A stretch of 64,000 bases of DNA from Rhynochetos jubatus (Eukaryota; Chordata; Aves; Eurypygiformes; Rhynochetidae): NCBI GenBank assembly GCA_027574665.1, contig CM050650.1, positions 96,879,086-96,943,085 of the forward strand, given 5' to 3'. Of this stretch, positions 1-12,237 are shown piece by piece. Every line of letters starts with the position of its first letter. Positions within the stretch are counted from its first letter, which is position 1. The position numbers were made by a program, and so were the translations under genes. The notes under the pieces are model-generated. The model searched no databases. It saw nothing but the letters and a program-made list of their open reading frames with translations, and had not been told where the DNA came from.

Positions 1-1703
1 GCTCTCCCATCCCTCTGGCTTCATCTATTTATATTGCTAGCACTTTCTCTTATCATGTGTACAGACTGGCAGATCTTGATCTGGCTATTTTGATGTTACA
101 TTCATACAACTTGTAATAACAATCACAAAAATAAATATATCAGTGATGTGAATCTGAGTCTGTAGGAGAAAAGCAACACTTCAATAGGCATTTATTTTCC
201 AGAAAAAAATCAGCTAGAAATAAATTTTGTTAAGTCCCTTAAGTATATGTATCCTTTTCCGAACTGAACAGGGTCAAAGAGACTTAATGTGCATAAAGCT
301 GAACTAGTATTTTTGTATGGCTTGGCAGACTAGCTGAAATTACACTCCCCTGTGAAAGTCACTGTAACTGAGTTCTAGGTTCCCTGGAGTATTTAATTTC
401 TCTTTGAGAGTTGAAGGGCAACAGCAGCAAAGTAGATTGAGTCACTCATCTTCTTTTTAAGGCTTTAGTACACAGTCAGACAAAGAAGCTAAATTAATGT
501 TTTTATTGTTGTCAGTAAGAGGCACAAAGACAAATATATTACATATATCTCTTCTATCTAGTGAGCAGTTATTGGCTTCAAAAGAATGAGCAGATCAGGC
601 TTAGAAAGCCACTTAGTTCATTTGTGTAAGGTCCCAGTATCCTAAATTGGTTGGAGTGAGAGAACAGTGGCATAAGGGAAGCATAAAAATTGTAGGGGTT
701 GGAGTAATTTGGTCCTCTCTGTATGTGTTCAACACATTGGGAGAGTCAGTAAGAGCAACAAAATGTCACAGAGTATCTTTGGCCTCTTTTACAGTGCTGC
801 AAAATGTGTTTAAAAACTGTAGAGGGATTGGGGAGACTGAGATTTTGTGTGAGGCAAAAAAGGGTTTGAGACTGGAGCTGGACATTTATGATTTTTAATG
901 ATTTTGCTCACTAACAAAATCCACAAGGAGAAAAGAAGGGGCTAATGTCCTCTTCTGACAAAGCCTCTCTCAAAAAGGGTTACCTTCGTGTTAAACACAG
1001 TTTAGTTAAATAAAGGTGACAGAGGAACATTTGCAGAGTCTGATCTTTACTTGGTCAAATTTTTAGTCAGAAGTCTAGTCAGTTCTAGAAAAAAAGAGGA
1101 TATTCTCCAAAGTACGCCAGAGGTTTTTATAACACATCATTAGGTGGCATCATATTTTTGTTTGCTGTTGTTTGGATTTGACAACCGTATCATGCAGGAA
1201 AGACCACAATCAGTGTCACCCCTCCTTCTCACTTTGGTTGGTGAATTTTCTCACCAAGTTATTGTTGGGATTTTCCCTTGTTTTCAGGGGGGTTTGGGAT
1301 GGGAGTCCCATTCTTTGTAGTTTGTGGATACTTTATTTGGGCAGGGTTTGTTGCAGGGAGCTTTTTGCTTGCCTTTTCTTTTTCATCCCTCCCCCTCTCA
1401 CCACTATTGTTTGTGGGGGTTATTTATATCTATTTTTTGTCTGGTTTTGTGAGTTTTGTTTTCAGAAGTGAATTTGAGGTTTGGGCTTATTTTTTTCTTT
1501 GTTTTCTCTTTCTTTCAGCAGCCTTTCCTCATCTTGGTAGCTGCTGGCACAGGTTGTTTATTTCTTGTTCTGGTTTAGCTCTGCCCTGGATCCAGACTGT
1601 GACTTTCAGGGGTTTTCAGTGTTGTACTTACTAGGATCAGATATCCCTGGAGATGGAAACTCCCCCTACCACCTAGTTAAGAGTAATAGCATACTTATTA
1701 ACC
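1..1703. other. Upstream intron sequence, no gene seen
   Basis: AT-rich sequence without recognisable exon or repeat signature. Short ORFs (for example at 1278-1634) are rich in Phe, Trp and Cys because the DNA is T/G-rich, and look accidental. The T/G-rich block at about 1160-1680 may be an old retroelement fragment, but I cannot place it in a family. Confidence 0.5.
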
Positions 1704-2108
1704 TGTCAAGCACATATCGTATATAGTGATATATGCTTTGTTACCTGAACATATGCTGAACCGTAATACAAATTTGTGTCCTGAATGAGCCTTAGGAGTT
1801 TTTAATGTTAAAAATTACACCCCTTTATGAATAATGAGTATGATAATAAAGAAAACCTCCCCAGATGTTTGAAATATGAACATATGGAATTGTGGGTGGT
1901 GGGGAAAAGTGTAAGTGACCAATCAGTTACCATAATTTCTCCCTTGTTAATATTTTTGTATAAAAGACTCTTTGTATCTCTGAAAGGTGTGCTGGCTGTA
2001 TTAGATGTCTAGCATCTGCTTCTACAGAATTGAAATAAATACAAATATCTTGACTTAGTGTTTTGATTGGCTCTTGCACACTGGGTAGCAAAACCCAGAT
2101 TTGGGACA
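1704..2108 (+). mobile_element. Solo endogenous retrovirus LTR with U3-R-U5 signals
   Basis: A block of about 405 bp bounded by TGT at the left and ACA at the right. It carries, in correct order on the + strand, a CCAAT box (1919-1923, in gaccaatcag), a TATA box (tataaaag, 1959-1966) and a polyadenylation signal (AATAAA, 2034-2039). This is the layout of a retroviral LTR: promoter in U3, then R with polyA signal, then U5. No primer-binding site or gag/pol/env reading frames follow, so it is a solo or relic LTR. No clean target-site duplication is visible, so the 5' edge is approximate. It is in the same orientation as EYS and could in principle act as promoter or polyA site within the intron. 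Confidence 0.6.
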
Positions 2109-3711
2109 TCAGCAGTTTCCAGGGGCTTACACAGCTAATGTCTTCTGCAAGTCACTCCCTGATTGGTGGGATCCTGCTTGTTAGCTGTTTCTGATAGGCA
2201 GGTTGGTGATGCAAGAGGCCTGCCTTTATTTTTAATCATCTGTCTTCCTCCTTAACCCCCCTGCAGCTAGATTTTATAGCACAGAAGACAAAGGTCAAAT
2301 TTTCTACTGGTAGAATAAGATAATCTTCATTACAAGGCCATGACATGTTTAAAGAGCCTTTTCCTGAGTGTTAGCAGTGAAGTTTAAGTTATCTATCTCC
2401 ATGATATTTTTCTCACTCCTATGAACTTGTGGCATGTCTGAGGAGTGGCTCACTTTCATTAGCTGCCATGTTGTGAAGCACTGCACGAGAAGGATGTGAC
2501 TACCACCTCATGTGATTAAGATCTAAAGAAGTTAGAAAATAAATTAAAGTAGTGGCTCACAAAGTGTCAGGTAACTTTCTTAATGGATATTTATGATAGC
2601 TCTGTGAATGCCAGGAAAGAGTAAATAAAAGAAGAGGAAATCAGTTAAATCAAGCCTTCAGGTGTAAATGCTGATTGTTGTTCCTGAGTATTTAATCATG
2701 AGATTTTAACTTTCAGTATCACTCTCTGTGGAGAAGGTCTTATGTAGATTAATGGGCAAGATTTTTAGCTCATCAGGTAGAGTTAGGCATAGTCCTGCAT
2801 TTCCTATTGTGGTTTGAGCTGTAGAGTGCAATGGAAACAACTGAAGGCTGAGAGCTGTCCTGTGGTGGCATGAGTGGGATTCAATTGTCTGGACAGGGTT
2901 GCAGTTAGTGTTAGCATGGATAAAGGGGAATAAAAAATATACGGTGGAACCATGAACTAGTTTTATTATCCCAGTGCTCCATAATTAATTAAAAAAAAAA
3001 AAAAAAAAAAAACCTGGAAGAAAACCCCAAAATATTAGCAAATACAGTTAAAGTTGTTACTTTGGGGTTTTTTTATATCTGTCTTTTTTTGGTGTTGTGC
3101 TCACACTTCCAATGTCCAACCATGTCCTAAGGACTGTTGTTTCAAGTCTTCCTTATGCAAAATGTAGCATAAACTGTCATAATACATTAGCATTCTGACA
3201 TCATTTCTGTCAGGGGTGTGAAGCTGTTGATGGGGGCTTCTTCCTCCTCAGTTTTTGGGTCCACTTGCATTTCTCTCATGTGTTTCTAGATTCCAAATTG
3301 CAGAATAATTCCTGCTCCTGGGCTGCCATCTGAAGCCCCATAACCACGAAGGTCTATGGTTTGAATGGTAATGACTTTAGGGGTGAAGGAGGATGGGGTG
3401 ACACCTCCCCAAAGGGCAAAGAATCCCAGAGCTGAAGATGCAGTAGGAGAAGCAGCAGTCACTGAGCTCAGCATAGCTGCTACAACAAAGTAAATCCAAT
3501 TCAGGACAAGACATGCTTCGACAAATCATAAGAGCCTGCAGTATCAAGGCAACGTAGAGCCTGTGTCCTTCTACAGTTAATAGCACAAATTACATTTACT
3601 GGTGTACAATAGGTTTTAAGAGCAATTGCAAATTCCCTCTGAATTTGGGACAGAAAGGGTAAAAAAAGTGATATGGACCCTCTGAGGAAACTAAGTACTG
3701 TACTGCATAGT
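2109..3711. other. Intron sequence, no gene seen; includes 22-bp poly-A
   Basis: AT-rich, without exon signals. A run of 22 A lies at 2991-3012. Short ORFs on the minus strand at 3286-3586 show no recognisable domain. Confidence 0.5.
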
Positions 3712-4645
3712 TCATAGAATCATATAACGGTTTGGGTTGGAAGGGACCTTAAAGATCATCTAATTCCAACCCCCATGCCATGGGCAGGGACACCCTCCAC
3801 TAGTTCTGGTTGCTCAACTGTTTTCCTCATCCAGACTGGCCTTGAACACTTCCAGGGATGGGACATCCACAATTTCTCTCACCAACCTTTTCCTGTGCCT
3901 CACCACATGCTCCATGAAGGATTTCTTCCTGATATCTAATCTAAATCTACCCACTTTCAATTTAAATCCATTACCTCTTGTCCTGTCACTATATACTCTT
4001 GAAGAAAGTCCCCCTCCAGCTTCCTTGTAGGCCCCCTTCAGGTACCGGAAGACTGCAATAAGGTCTTCCTAGAGCCTTCTCTTCTCTGGGCTGAACAAGC
4101 CCAATTCTCACAGCCTTTCTCTGTAGGAGAGGTGCTCCAGCCCTCTGATCATCTTCATGGCCTTCTCTGGACTCATTCCAACTGGTTGATGTCCTTCTTA
4201 TGTTGACGGTTCCACAGCTGGACACAAGTACTCCAGGTGGGGTCTTACAAGAGCAGAGTAGAGGGGGAGGATCCCTTCCCTCAACCTGCTGGCCACACTT
4301 CTCCTGATACAGCCCAGGATATGGTTGGCTTTCTGGGCTGCTAATGCGCGCTGCCACCTCATGTTGAGCTTCACATCCACCAGTACCCACAAGTCCTTCT
4401 CCTTTGGGTTGCTCTCAATCCATTCTCCACACAGCCTGTACTTGTGCTTGGGATTGCCTCAGCCCAGGTGCAGGACTTTGCACTTGACCTTGTTGAACTT
4501 CATGAGGTTGGCAGTGGACCACCTCTCCAGCCTCTCCAGGTCCCTCTGGATGGCATCCCTTCCTTCTAGCGTGCTGACCCCATCACACAGCTTGGTGTCA
4601 TTGGCAAACTTGCTGAGGGTGCACTCAATCCCACCATCCATGATG
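3712..4645 (-). mobile_element. CR1 LINE, 5'-truncated, 3' end intact
   Basis: The left edge is the reverse complement of the CR1 3' terminus (tcatagaatcatataacgg, then ggttggaagggacctt), so the element runs on the minus strand. It covers the 3' UTR and the C-terminal part of the reverse-transcriptase ORF2. The translated pieces at 4641-4459 and 4392-4198 contain the family sequence [18 protein letters not shown] and, before it, a mutated catalytic motif FAND in place of FADD. Several frameshifts break the ORF. The right edge, in the RT motif C region, is where the insertion was 5'-truncated, the usual outcome of target-primed reverse transcription. Unlike copies at 12238 and 34966 it retains the full spacing between the GTCAT and GCTGAGGG segments. 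Confidence 0.92.
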
Positions 4646-7600
4646 CTGTACTTCTCGAGAAGCAGCAGGAAGTCCAGTGGAATACATTAGATTGCCTAAG
4701 TTGCCACTTGATAACTCTATGTAGGCAACTGAACCCTACCATAACACTGTAACTTGCAACCAAAGGCTAGAAGGAAAAAAAAAAAAAAAAAATACCAAAC
4801 AAACAAGCAGAAGGCACTACGTGCTGCATATGGCAAGTACAAAGTCTTTAGTCAGAATACAAAGGAAGTTCAAAATAGAGCTTAACAAGAAGATTTCACA
4901 AAATAGAGTTGATAATTAAGAAGTCTGAAGTTCAAGATGCAGTTTGAGGCAGGTAAAGATTTGAACAGAACCTTCAACTTATTCCTAAATGATGGGAAAG
5001 TAGTTGCATTCTATTAATTAGAAGTGTTTTGAATGGACAGGAGGGGATTAATGTGAAAAGTGCTGAAAAGTGACTGGTTAAGATGGATAATACATTATTT
5101 CCACCACTAAACTCTACAAATACAGTTTATGACTGAGCACTACTTAACACTATCTTTATATTGGTACTCATCCTATCCATCTTGGGGTGAGGTAGTGGGA
5201 AAAAGGGGAAGGTTTCACTTCTTAGCTTAAATCAGGAGCTGGAGATTATCTGTTGTCAGCAACATTGGCAGTTTAGCACAGATAGTCATCAGTATTTGTA
5301 AGATGCCAGACAAAGTAAGAAAGGCATACGTTTTTCTTTCTCATAGGCAATAGGTGTGCTTACCCTGAAGGGGAATATCCTGTGCTAATGAAAAAGAAAA
5401 ATGTAAAGTCACGGGGGGAAAAAAGTTACATTTTGCATTCAATCTCACTTTGAAAGTGCGAGTATCGATTTCTGTAAATTTTCTTGTTTAACCTTAATAT
5501 CAATTTTAGTTTTTTGCTTTTACCAATTGTTGTAGTGTCTCCCCATGTTCTATGGAAGGTATGTATTAGTAACAAAGTCTAGAGATTTTTTGTCAGTATA
5601 CAGGATCTTGCAATTGCACAGTATAAGAAGAAAATCAACTAATCTTCTAGTTAGTGTGAGGAACTTGTATTTAAAAATTAGTTCTTGTTCCATCCCCATC
5701 AACACCTATACAGTTTTTCTGAGAAGCTGGCATGTGGTACTGTTCTACATTATTCTTTCACAATCATCTTGAATAAAGCAATAAATACATGTTAAAAATA
5801 GCACAGTAAGTACTATGGTTGCACTCAAATTTTTCTTCACAACTTCTCTCCACTCTTTTTCCACTATTTTCTTTTATTATGTCAAAAATGTTTTCAGCTG
5901 TCCAAGAATTATTATAGCTTTGTCCAGCCTTTCAAAAAGGTGATCTGGCTTTTTCTGTGTTTCAACTACATTGTTGGCAGTCAAATATGTCCCTTGATAA
6001 ATAAACTGACTTGACAGTGTTCTTCTGTATTACCATTAAATGGAGCTATATGCTCTCCTAAAATGTCTGCCGTGCAAAAGTTGCTGTGGATGTTACTAAT
6101 CTGAACAGATTACAGTATTGTCTGATCATGCTTCTGGGGAACCTAATGTAACAGTTTTGATTTTAAATTAGTTGTTTCTAGCCATTAGAGGCATTTTTTA
6201 TATATCACCGTTTCTTCTTTCTATGGTATTTCACGAGCCTTCTCCCCTGGACACTACCATGGGAAAACTTTTAGTATAGCTCTCTTCAGCCAAAGAAACA
6301 GTAGGAGTGACTAGTCATGAACAAGGAGCATTTTTTCCAGGTGACACTATTGCTCCACTTTCGTAAGTCCATTTGGGTTTGGAAGGGATTGGTTTTTACC
6401 ATTGTTTCCAAATATAATAGTGCTTAATGCTAGAAGAACCCAGCATAGCCTGTAGAGGAAGAGTGCACTAGAGATATTGTGAAAAAGCTGTGGAAAAAAG
6501 ATTCAACTAAATTTTATTTGTGGTGGCCTCTCCCAGTATGTCTCATTAAATCTTTGATCTCCAAACTGCACAAGACACGTTCTTTATATGCAAAGCCAAG
6601 AATTACTGTAAGTCTAATTGGAATCTTAACAGTCTTACCAAAGAAGTTTTATTAGTCCAATTACAAAAGTAATAAGACTTACCACCCAAGTTATTCAATT
6701 ATTTCAGTTCAATCAGAGTAACAATAGTTTAATAGTTAAAACTGACAAACTTTCCACTTTCTATGGTTTAATTCAGGGGGAAAAGTTTGTGGTGAGTTCT
6801 TATCCCGAATCCTTTGCCAAAGGAATGTGTTGGCTTCTTTCTTCTCATACTTAAGGTTATCACACTAGACAATATTTTTAAGCATTTTCTAACACATTCT
6901 ATACCTTGCTTCTTCTGCATTTGTGTATTACATATGCATTTGTTGTGTAAGATGTTGGGGTTTTTTTGTTGGAAGTTGTCTTTTGTTACTCCTAAAGCCA
7001 GTTTCACCCAGCTCCAAATGTATCATCTTTTCAGTCATCAGTAGTTAGTCAGTGATGATTTGTTTATAGCCTTGATCTGTCATCCCTTGTTTATATTTTT
7101 CAAAGCCTCTACTGTTATCCAGTGTTTGTATTCCACAATACCACATAGTTTATTCTGTGCACAATAAACTGTGTCACTAGACTAGTACTTATTATCACTA
7201 TCTGTTACTCCCAGAGCTATATAAGAATTATTATAACAAGAGACAAAGCACCACACAATTGTACAAAGATAAGCAAAACCCAAACAAATCAGCTAACAAT
7301 CTGCTACAGCTGAAAAAGCTAAAACAAAGCTCCAGGCAAGCATAAGACAAGACCAGACAAATAATGCCAGATAAATTCCAGTCCTGTGGCCTTGCAGTGT
7401 TAGAACAAATCCTGTGGTTTCTCCTTCAGAAACACCATATCTACTGAGCTAAAGGACAAAGGGCTAAAAACTGTGTTGACAATATTTGTAAAACTGAGAA
7501 TATGTTCTTGAATGTAATTTATTACAGACCACTTGTTTTTGAACCATTCAAATTCAAAATTGCTAACACAGAATCAGCTGAGACACCCACCATGAAATGA

Positions 7601-10600
7601 TCGGTGGTTATTGTAACTACAAGCTCTGGGTGACTGGTCTTCTCTCCTGTTCTCCTTTAGCATTTTGTGATCTCTTCACTTGTTTTATAAGCTAGTATAC
7701 ACAAGGGCATTTTAGTCAAGCACTTAATGTGAAGGAGTATTGAAATATTGGCAATGATCTCTCACATTAGATCCTGTAGTGGTTAAGAAAAGTAAAGGAA
7801 CAGTGGGAAAAAACCAAAACCAAACTAAACAACCCAAAAAACCCTATCACATGACTGAGTACCTCAACTGTAATACAAGTCATGCACCAACCTTTGACGG
7901 TGGTGACAAAGACCAGTTACAGGGTGAAGATGTGAGTACCCAGTGCAAGTTTTACCCGACAAAGAGTACACCCCTCCAAGCCATGAACTTGGGTGTAAGC
8001 ACATGGCTCTTTAGTAAGAGGAGAGCAACTACTATGGGAATCAGGTGGAGAGATTGGCCAGAGAATCGTACTGATGAGAAGCTTGTTTACATGTAACTAC
8101 TACTTCCTACTGCTGTTCTCATCATATGCATGACATTGTTTCCTTTTTTGCCAGTTAGAAGTTTCTGTTTGAACTTCCCCACTGTTGTGCTTGGCTGGTT
8201 CTTTTCATGTTCCATCATGTTCCACCTGAGAAGTCTTGTGTTTGTTATCATTTCAGTTATTTATTGCTCCTGAAGACTTGTGTCATTCTATTGTATTTTT
8301 ACTTTTCTTATGTTTTCTTCTTTTTCCTTATGATGAGTAACAGTTAGTTATCCCTACAAACCAGGTGTCCTTACATTCCAGACGTCCTTAACAAAATGTG
8401 TGGCTGATCCAAGGGAAAAAAAGCAGGTTGGATTTAGCTCTCAGATGTGCTCTGTCTCAGAAATCCTCCTAAATCTACAGCAACATCTTTGGTAGCTTAA
8501 ATATAACAAAAAAGTGAACTTCAAAGAATACATTTCTTTTCAGCGAGAATTTTAGAATCCAGTATATACTCCTGGAGATTTCTCCCTCAGGGTGGCTTTC
8601 AGCTTGGAACAATAAGTGCTTTGCATGTTCTTTTTGAAACAGAAATTTCTGACTATGGTCACTTGTGACTTTTCTAAAATGAGAAACTTAAAGAGCAAAA
8701 AAGTAAATAAGTTTTTTAGCTAACTGGCTTTATAAATACAAAATTTTAGCACAGATACAAAAATCCTAGTAATAGAACACTAATCATGAGATCTATCTTG
8801 CTTAAATCTGCTTTGCAAAAATTAGGCATCTGTGTAAACAAATTGCATGAGGCCTGCTAATATTGAATGGGCAAAAGGCATCCTGAAACTACAAATTGCC
8901 CTTTCCTGAAATAAACGGTTGAAACACTTCCTGCAGATTGCAAGGTGGGATAGATATCTGAAGTGACATAAGTTGTTCTTTGTAAGCGCCAGCCTTTTCC
9001 TGCTGAAAACTGGGAGATCTTAGATGACTAGGAGCAGGGGGCAGTACACATAAAAATTACTTCATTTAATTTTCTGTCTTGGCTGGGATTGGTTGAAGAC
9101 CATTTTGGCCACTTTTATCATGAATTGGTGACTGTTCCAGCCCAAAGAGATCACTGACATTAAGAAGCAATGCCTGTAAGTGGATCTATATAATATCTAC
9201 TAGTTCAAATCTTCAGTTTTCTTATGCATAGTTCTCAACACAGTCACGTAAGAAGCTGATTTGAGCCAAGGAAATTGAACAAAGAAGAATAAGAATATAT
9301 TAATCTGATATTAATCTGGTTTATGATATCCACGATAGTGTCTGGATAGCACAGAACCATGTCAGGACTATTGAGAGTGCATCAGCTAAGGGCCTGTCTT
9401 AACATACTCATTCATGTACAAGAACTATTAATAAAAAGTTCAGGGAGACTTCTGTTTGAGCAAGGATTGACCAGATAATGATACCTTTTCTGTACGTGAA
9501 TTTTGAGTGCAAATTTGGATTATTTTGGCAAACAGCTGAATGGTGGATTTTCATCAGTCCTGTAAGGACACATGCACACACACATGCCAGTTCATCTTTT
9601 AATTTTGCCCACACTACTGGTGTGTGAAGAAATGCATCTAGTTTCCTGTTGGATAGATTAATAAAATAAAGGACTGCATTAACTCTAATATACTTTCATC
9701 AAGGTTTAGCCATTCTGGTTGTTTTACTATATTCATTCTAGCCTGATCTTCCACAGATTAACCTTTCTTATAACACTGTCACACCCCACCAACTGTGATT
9801 TAGCAAGTACATAATTTATCACTTAATAAGGATGTCCATGTTAACCACAGTGGGAGATATTACTGGCAGTAAAATCTGCTTTTCTCTTAGGGAAAATAAA
9901 TGTTGTAACCAAGTGGACTGAGAAAGTTTAAGGTCTCTTAAAATACGAATGACCTTAGGAAAAAATGGAACTTTTATTAGTAAATGTTTAGTATGTGTTG
10001 TGGTGATCCTGAGATATTCTGTGAGAATGAAGACCCTTATTGGTCTGATATTTTAATAAATAAAAATGCAGACAATGTCCTGAGTAGTTTTTTGTGCCCT
10101 GAGTAGTAAAAAAAGTAGTTTTATTTAGCCCACATTGCACTTACATTATTATAGTCACAAATAAATCTATAAGTATGGTCCTTACTGCCTTATCATTTTC
10201 TTTTTTTTTTTCTATAGAAGTAATAATTTCTCTATTTTATTATCTCATTTTCAAGCACTAAAGAAACTTGAAAAGTTGTAGAGCTTCCACCTCCAATCTT
10301 GTCTAAATTACCTGAATCTTGTTTTGTCTGTTACATGCAATGTTTCTCCTCTGTGAAAAAGTATGTGTTGCACTAGGGTATCTAGCACAGTGTGTTAACA
10401 GGGTTGCTTTTCTAAGAAGACTGAGAGTCAACTGCTTCTGTTTCCTTCATTCCTTACAAACTGTTGATGTATCAGTACATTCTCCCTTAAATTTACCCCT
10501 GTGAATATAAATATCAGGCAATAATAGGTGGTAGACACAGGGCCAAAAAACAGCATTAAATGTCTGATGTCCTTAAACCAGTCAGAGCTTTCTGTAAGGC

Positions 10601-12237
10601 TATGGTAAATTCTGATTGTTAGTGAAAATCTGAGGCTTTTGAAAATGAACATATGGATGAGATCACATCCTTATGGTTTTTAGCTTCTGTTCTAACACCA
10701 GTTCTTCAAGAGAACAACACTATTAATCACCTTTTTCAAATTAATTTTATCTTTGCAAAGCTATATTCTGTTGAAACTGATGAAGAATATGGAGAAATTC
10801 CTGACTATAAGAATCTGAAAATTTAAAAGATCTGAACTTAGATCTCTTGGACTACGCATGTGACTCCTCTTTTCAACTTAATTTTTCTCTTATAAATTTT
10901 TTCACACAACTCTACAGTATTTTAATCACTGAATTACTTCTCCCATTAACTAAGAAAGCAACCAAAAAGGAAAAAGATTACTGTCTTTTTAGGTTATAAA
11001 TGTCTAGGAGGGACTCTGACGCTAGCTTGATAGGAACATAACTGTAGATGAATAAATGGAAGAAAGCCCTCTGAAATCAAATATACACTCAAGCGTGGTT
11101 TTATTATTTTTTTAGTTTTTGATTCATGTTCACTATTCTATAACATAGAACTAACATTTCCTGACAGCCATGGAGAACTATAACTTAATTTTATTTCATT
11201 CTAAGCAAAATTTTACTTCAGAGGTAAGTAAACTTGCTTCATCCTTGACAGTGCCTCCAAGAAGAATTCAGAGGAGGGAAGGGAAAGAAAAAAAGTAATG
11301 ATGTGATATGTTAGACCTGCAGTTTGGGGAAAGCTTCATTGTCAATGTTCTAAAATTAACGATCAGAATATCACCCGTGGCAAGGGTTTTAGATAAAATA
11401 ATCTGAGAAAAGCTCTCTTGGGACACTTCTGTAAGTTCCCTCCTGACTGTTTTCTCAAATTCTCTCCATAGAAACATACTCCAAAGTACATCAGGAGAAG
11501 CAATTTTCAGCAGTATTAGTGATAAGGCAGCTGATGCATACTACTTTGAACTCAGTCATTTGTCTTATGGAGACAATCAGTTTAACCCACCACTGAAAAC
11601 ACAGTAACAACAAATACCTATGTGGATCCAACACAGAAACCTAGAGATCACTGAGTTCCCAGACACATGCACATAGAAGTCTGTGGTTTTCCCCCTTATC
11701 AAGTTTTCAGAATCTAAAAGCAATAGAACATTTAATATTTTTTATTTATTTTTTTCTCTCATACAGTATATGCATTGGTTATGTCATCTGCTGCATCATC
11801 AACAGCACCCACAATCTTCAGACCAGATGGATGACCAGACAGCAGATAATTCATTTTGATGCTATACCTTCATTTTTCAGTCTTCCATAGGCAATAACTG
11901 CTTTTGAGCTTAATGTGATAAAAGTTCAAAATCTGTAGTTGGTGAAACATGCGTGGGACAGTTTCCACAAAGATGGACTCATTATGTGATCTGTCCATCA
12001 CCCACATTTTTAGTGTTACTTGAAGGCCCTGGTTAATCTCACCTTGAAAGCTGTTTGAAATGCATGATGCAAAGCTAATAATAGTGAAATATCTGGAAGA
12101 AAGTTTTCTCAGCTATAGTGATTTGCCTATAGAAGTTAATCCTAAAGCAATGAGGTGTTTGGTCATTGTTAGATAATTATAAATGCTCCTTCTCTGAATG
12201 CTCTATCAGGTTCATAGTAACATCCCTACAGTCACTT
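4646..12237. other. Intron sequence, no supported gene
   Basis: About 7.6 kb of AT-rich sequence. It includes poly-A 4775-4792 and a T-rich tract near 10202. The longest non-CR1 open frame (7779-8096, 105 codons) has no recognisable motif, no splice context and a Lys/Gln-rich start from an A-rich stretch; I treat it as chance. No tRNA, snRNA or retroviral coding domain was recognised. Confidence 0.5.

Noticed and set aside
1172-1634. Overlapping Phe/Trp/Cys-rich ORFs resembling membrane proteins
   Set aside because: Composition follows from T/G-rich DNA; two frames are equally hydrophobic, so no coding constraint is seen.
7779-8096. 105-codon open frame on the + strand
   Set aside because: Longest non-CR1 ORF upstream, but no domain, no homologous motif, no splice or promoter context, and a start in an A-rich tract. 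Chance ORF in an intron.
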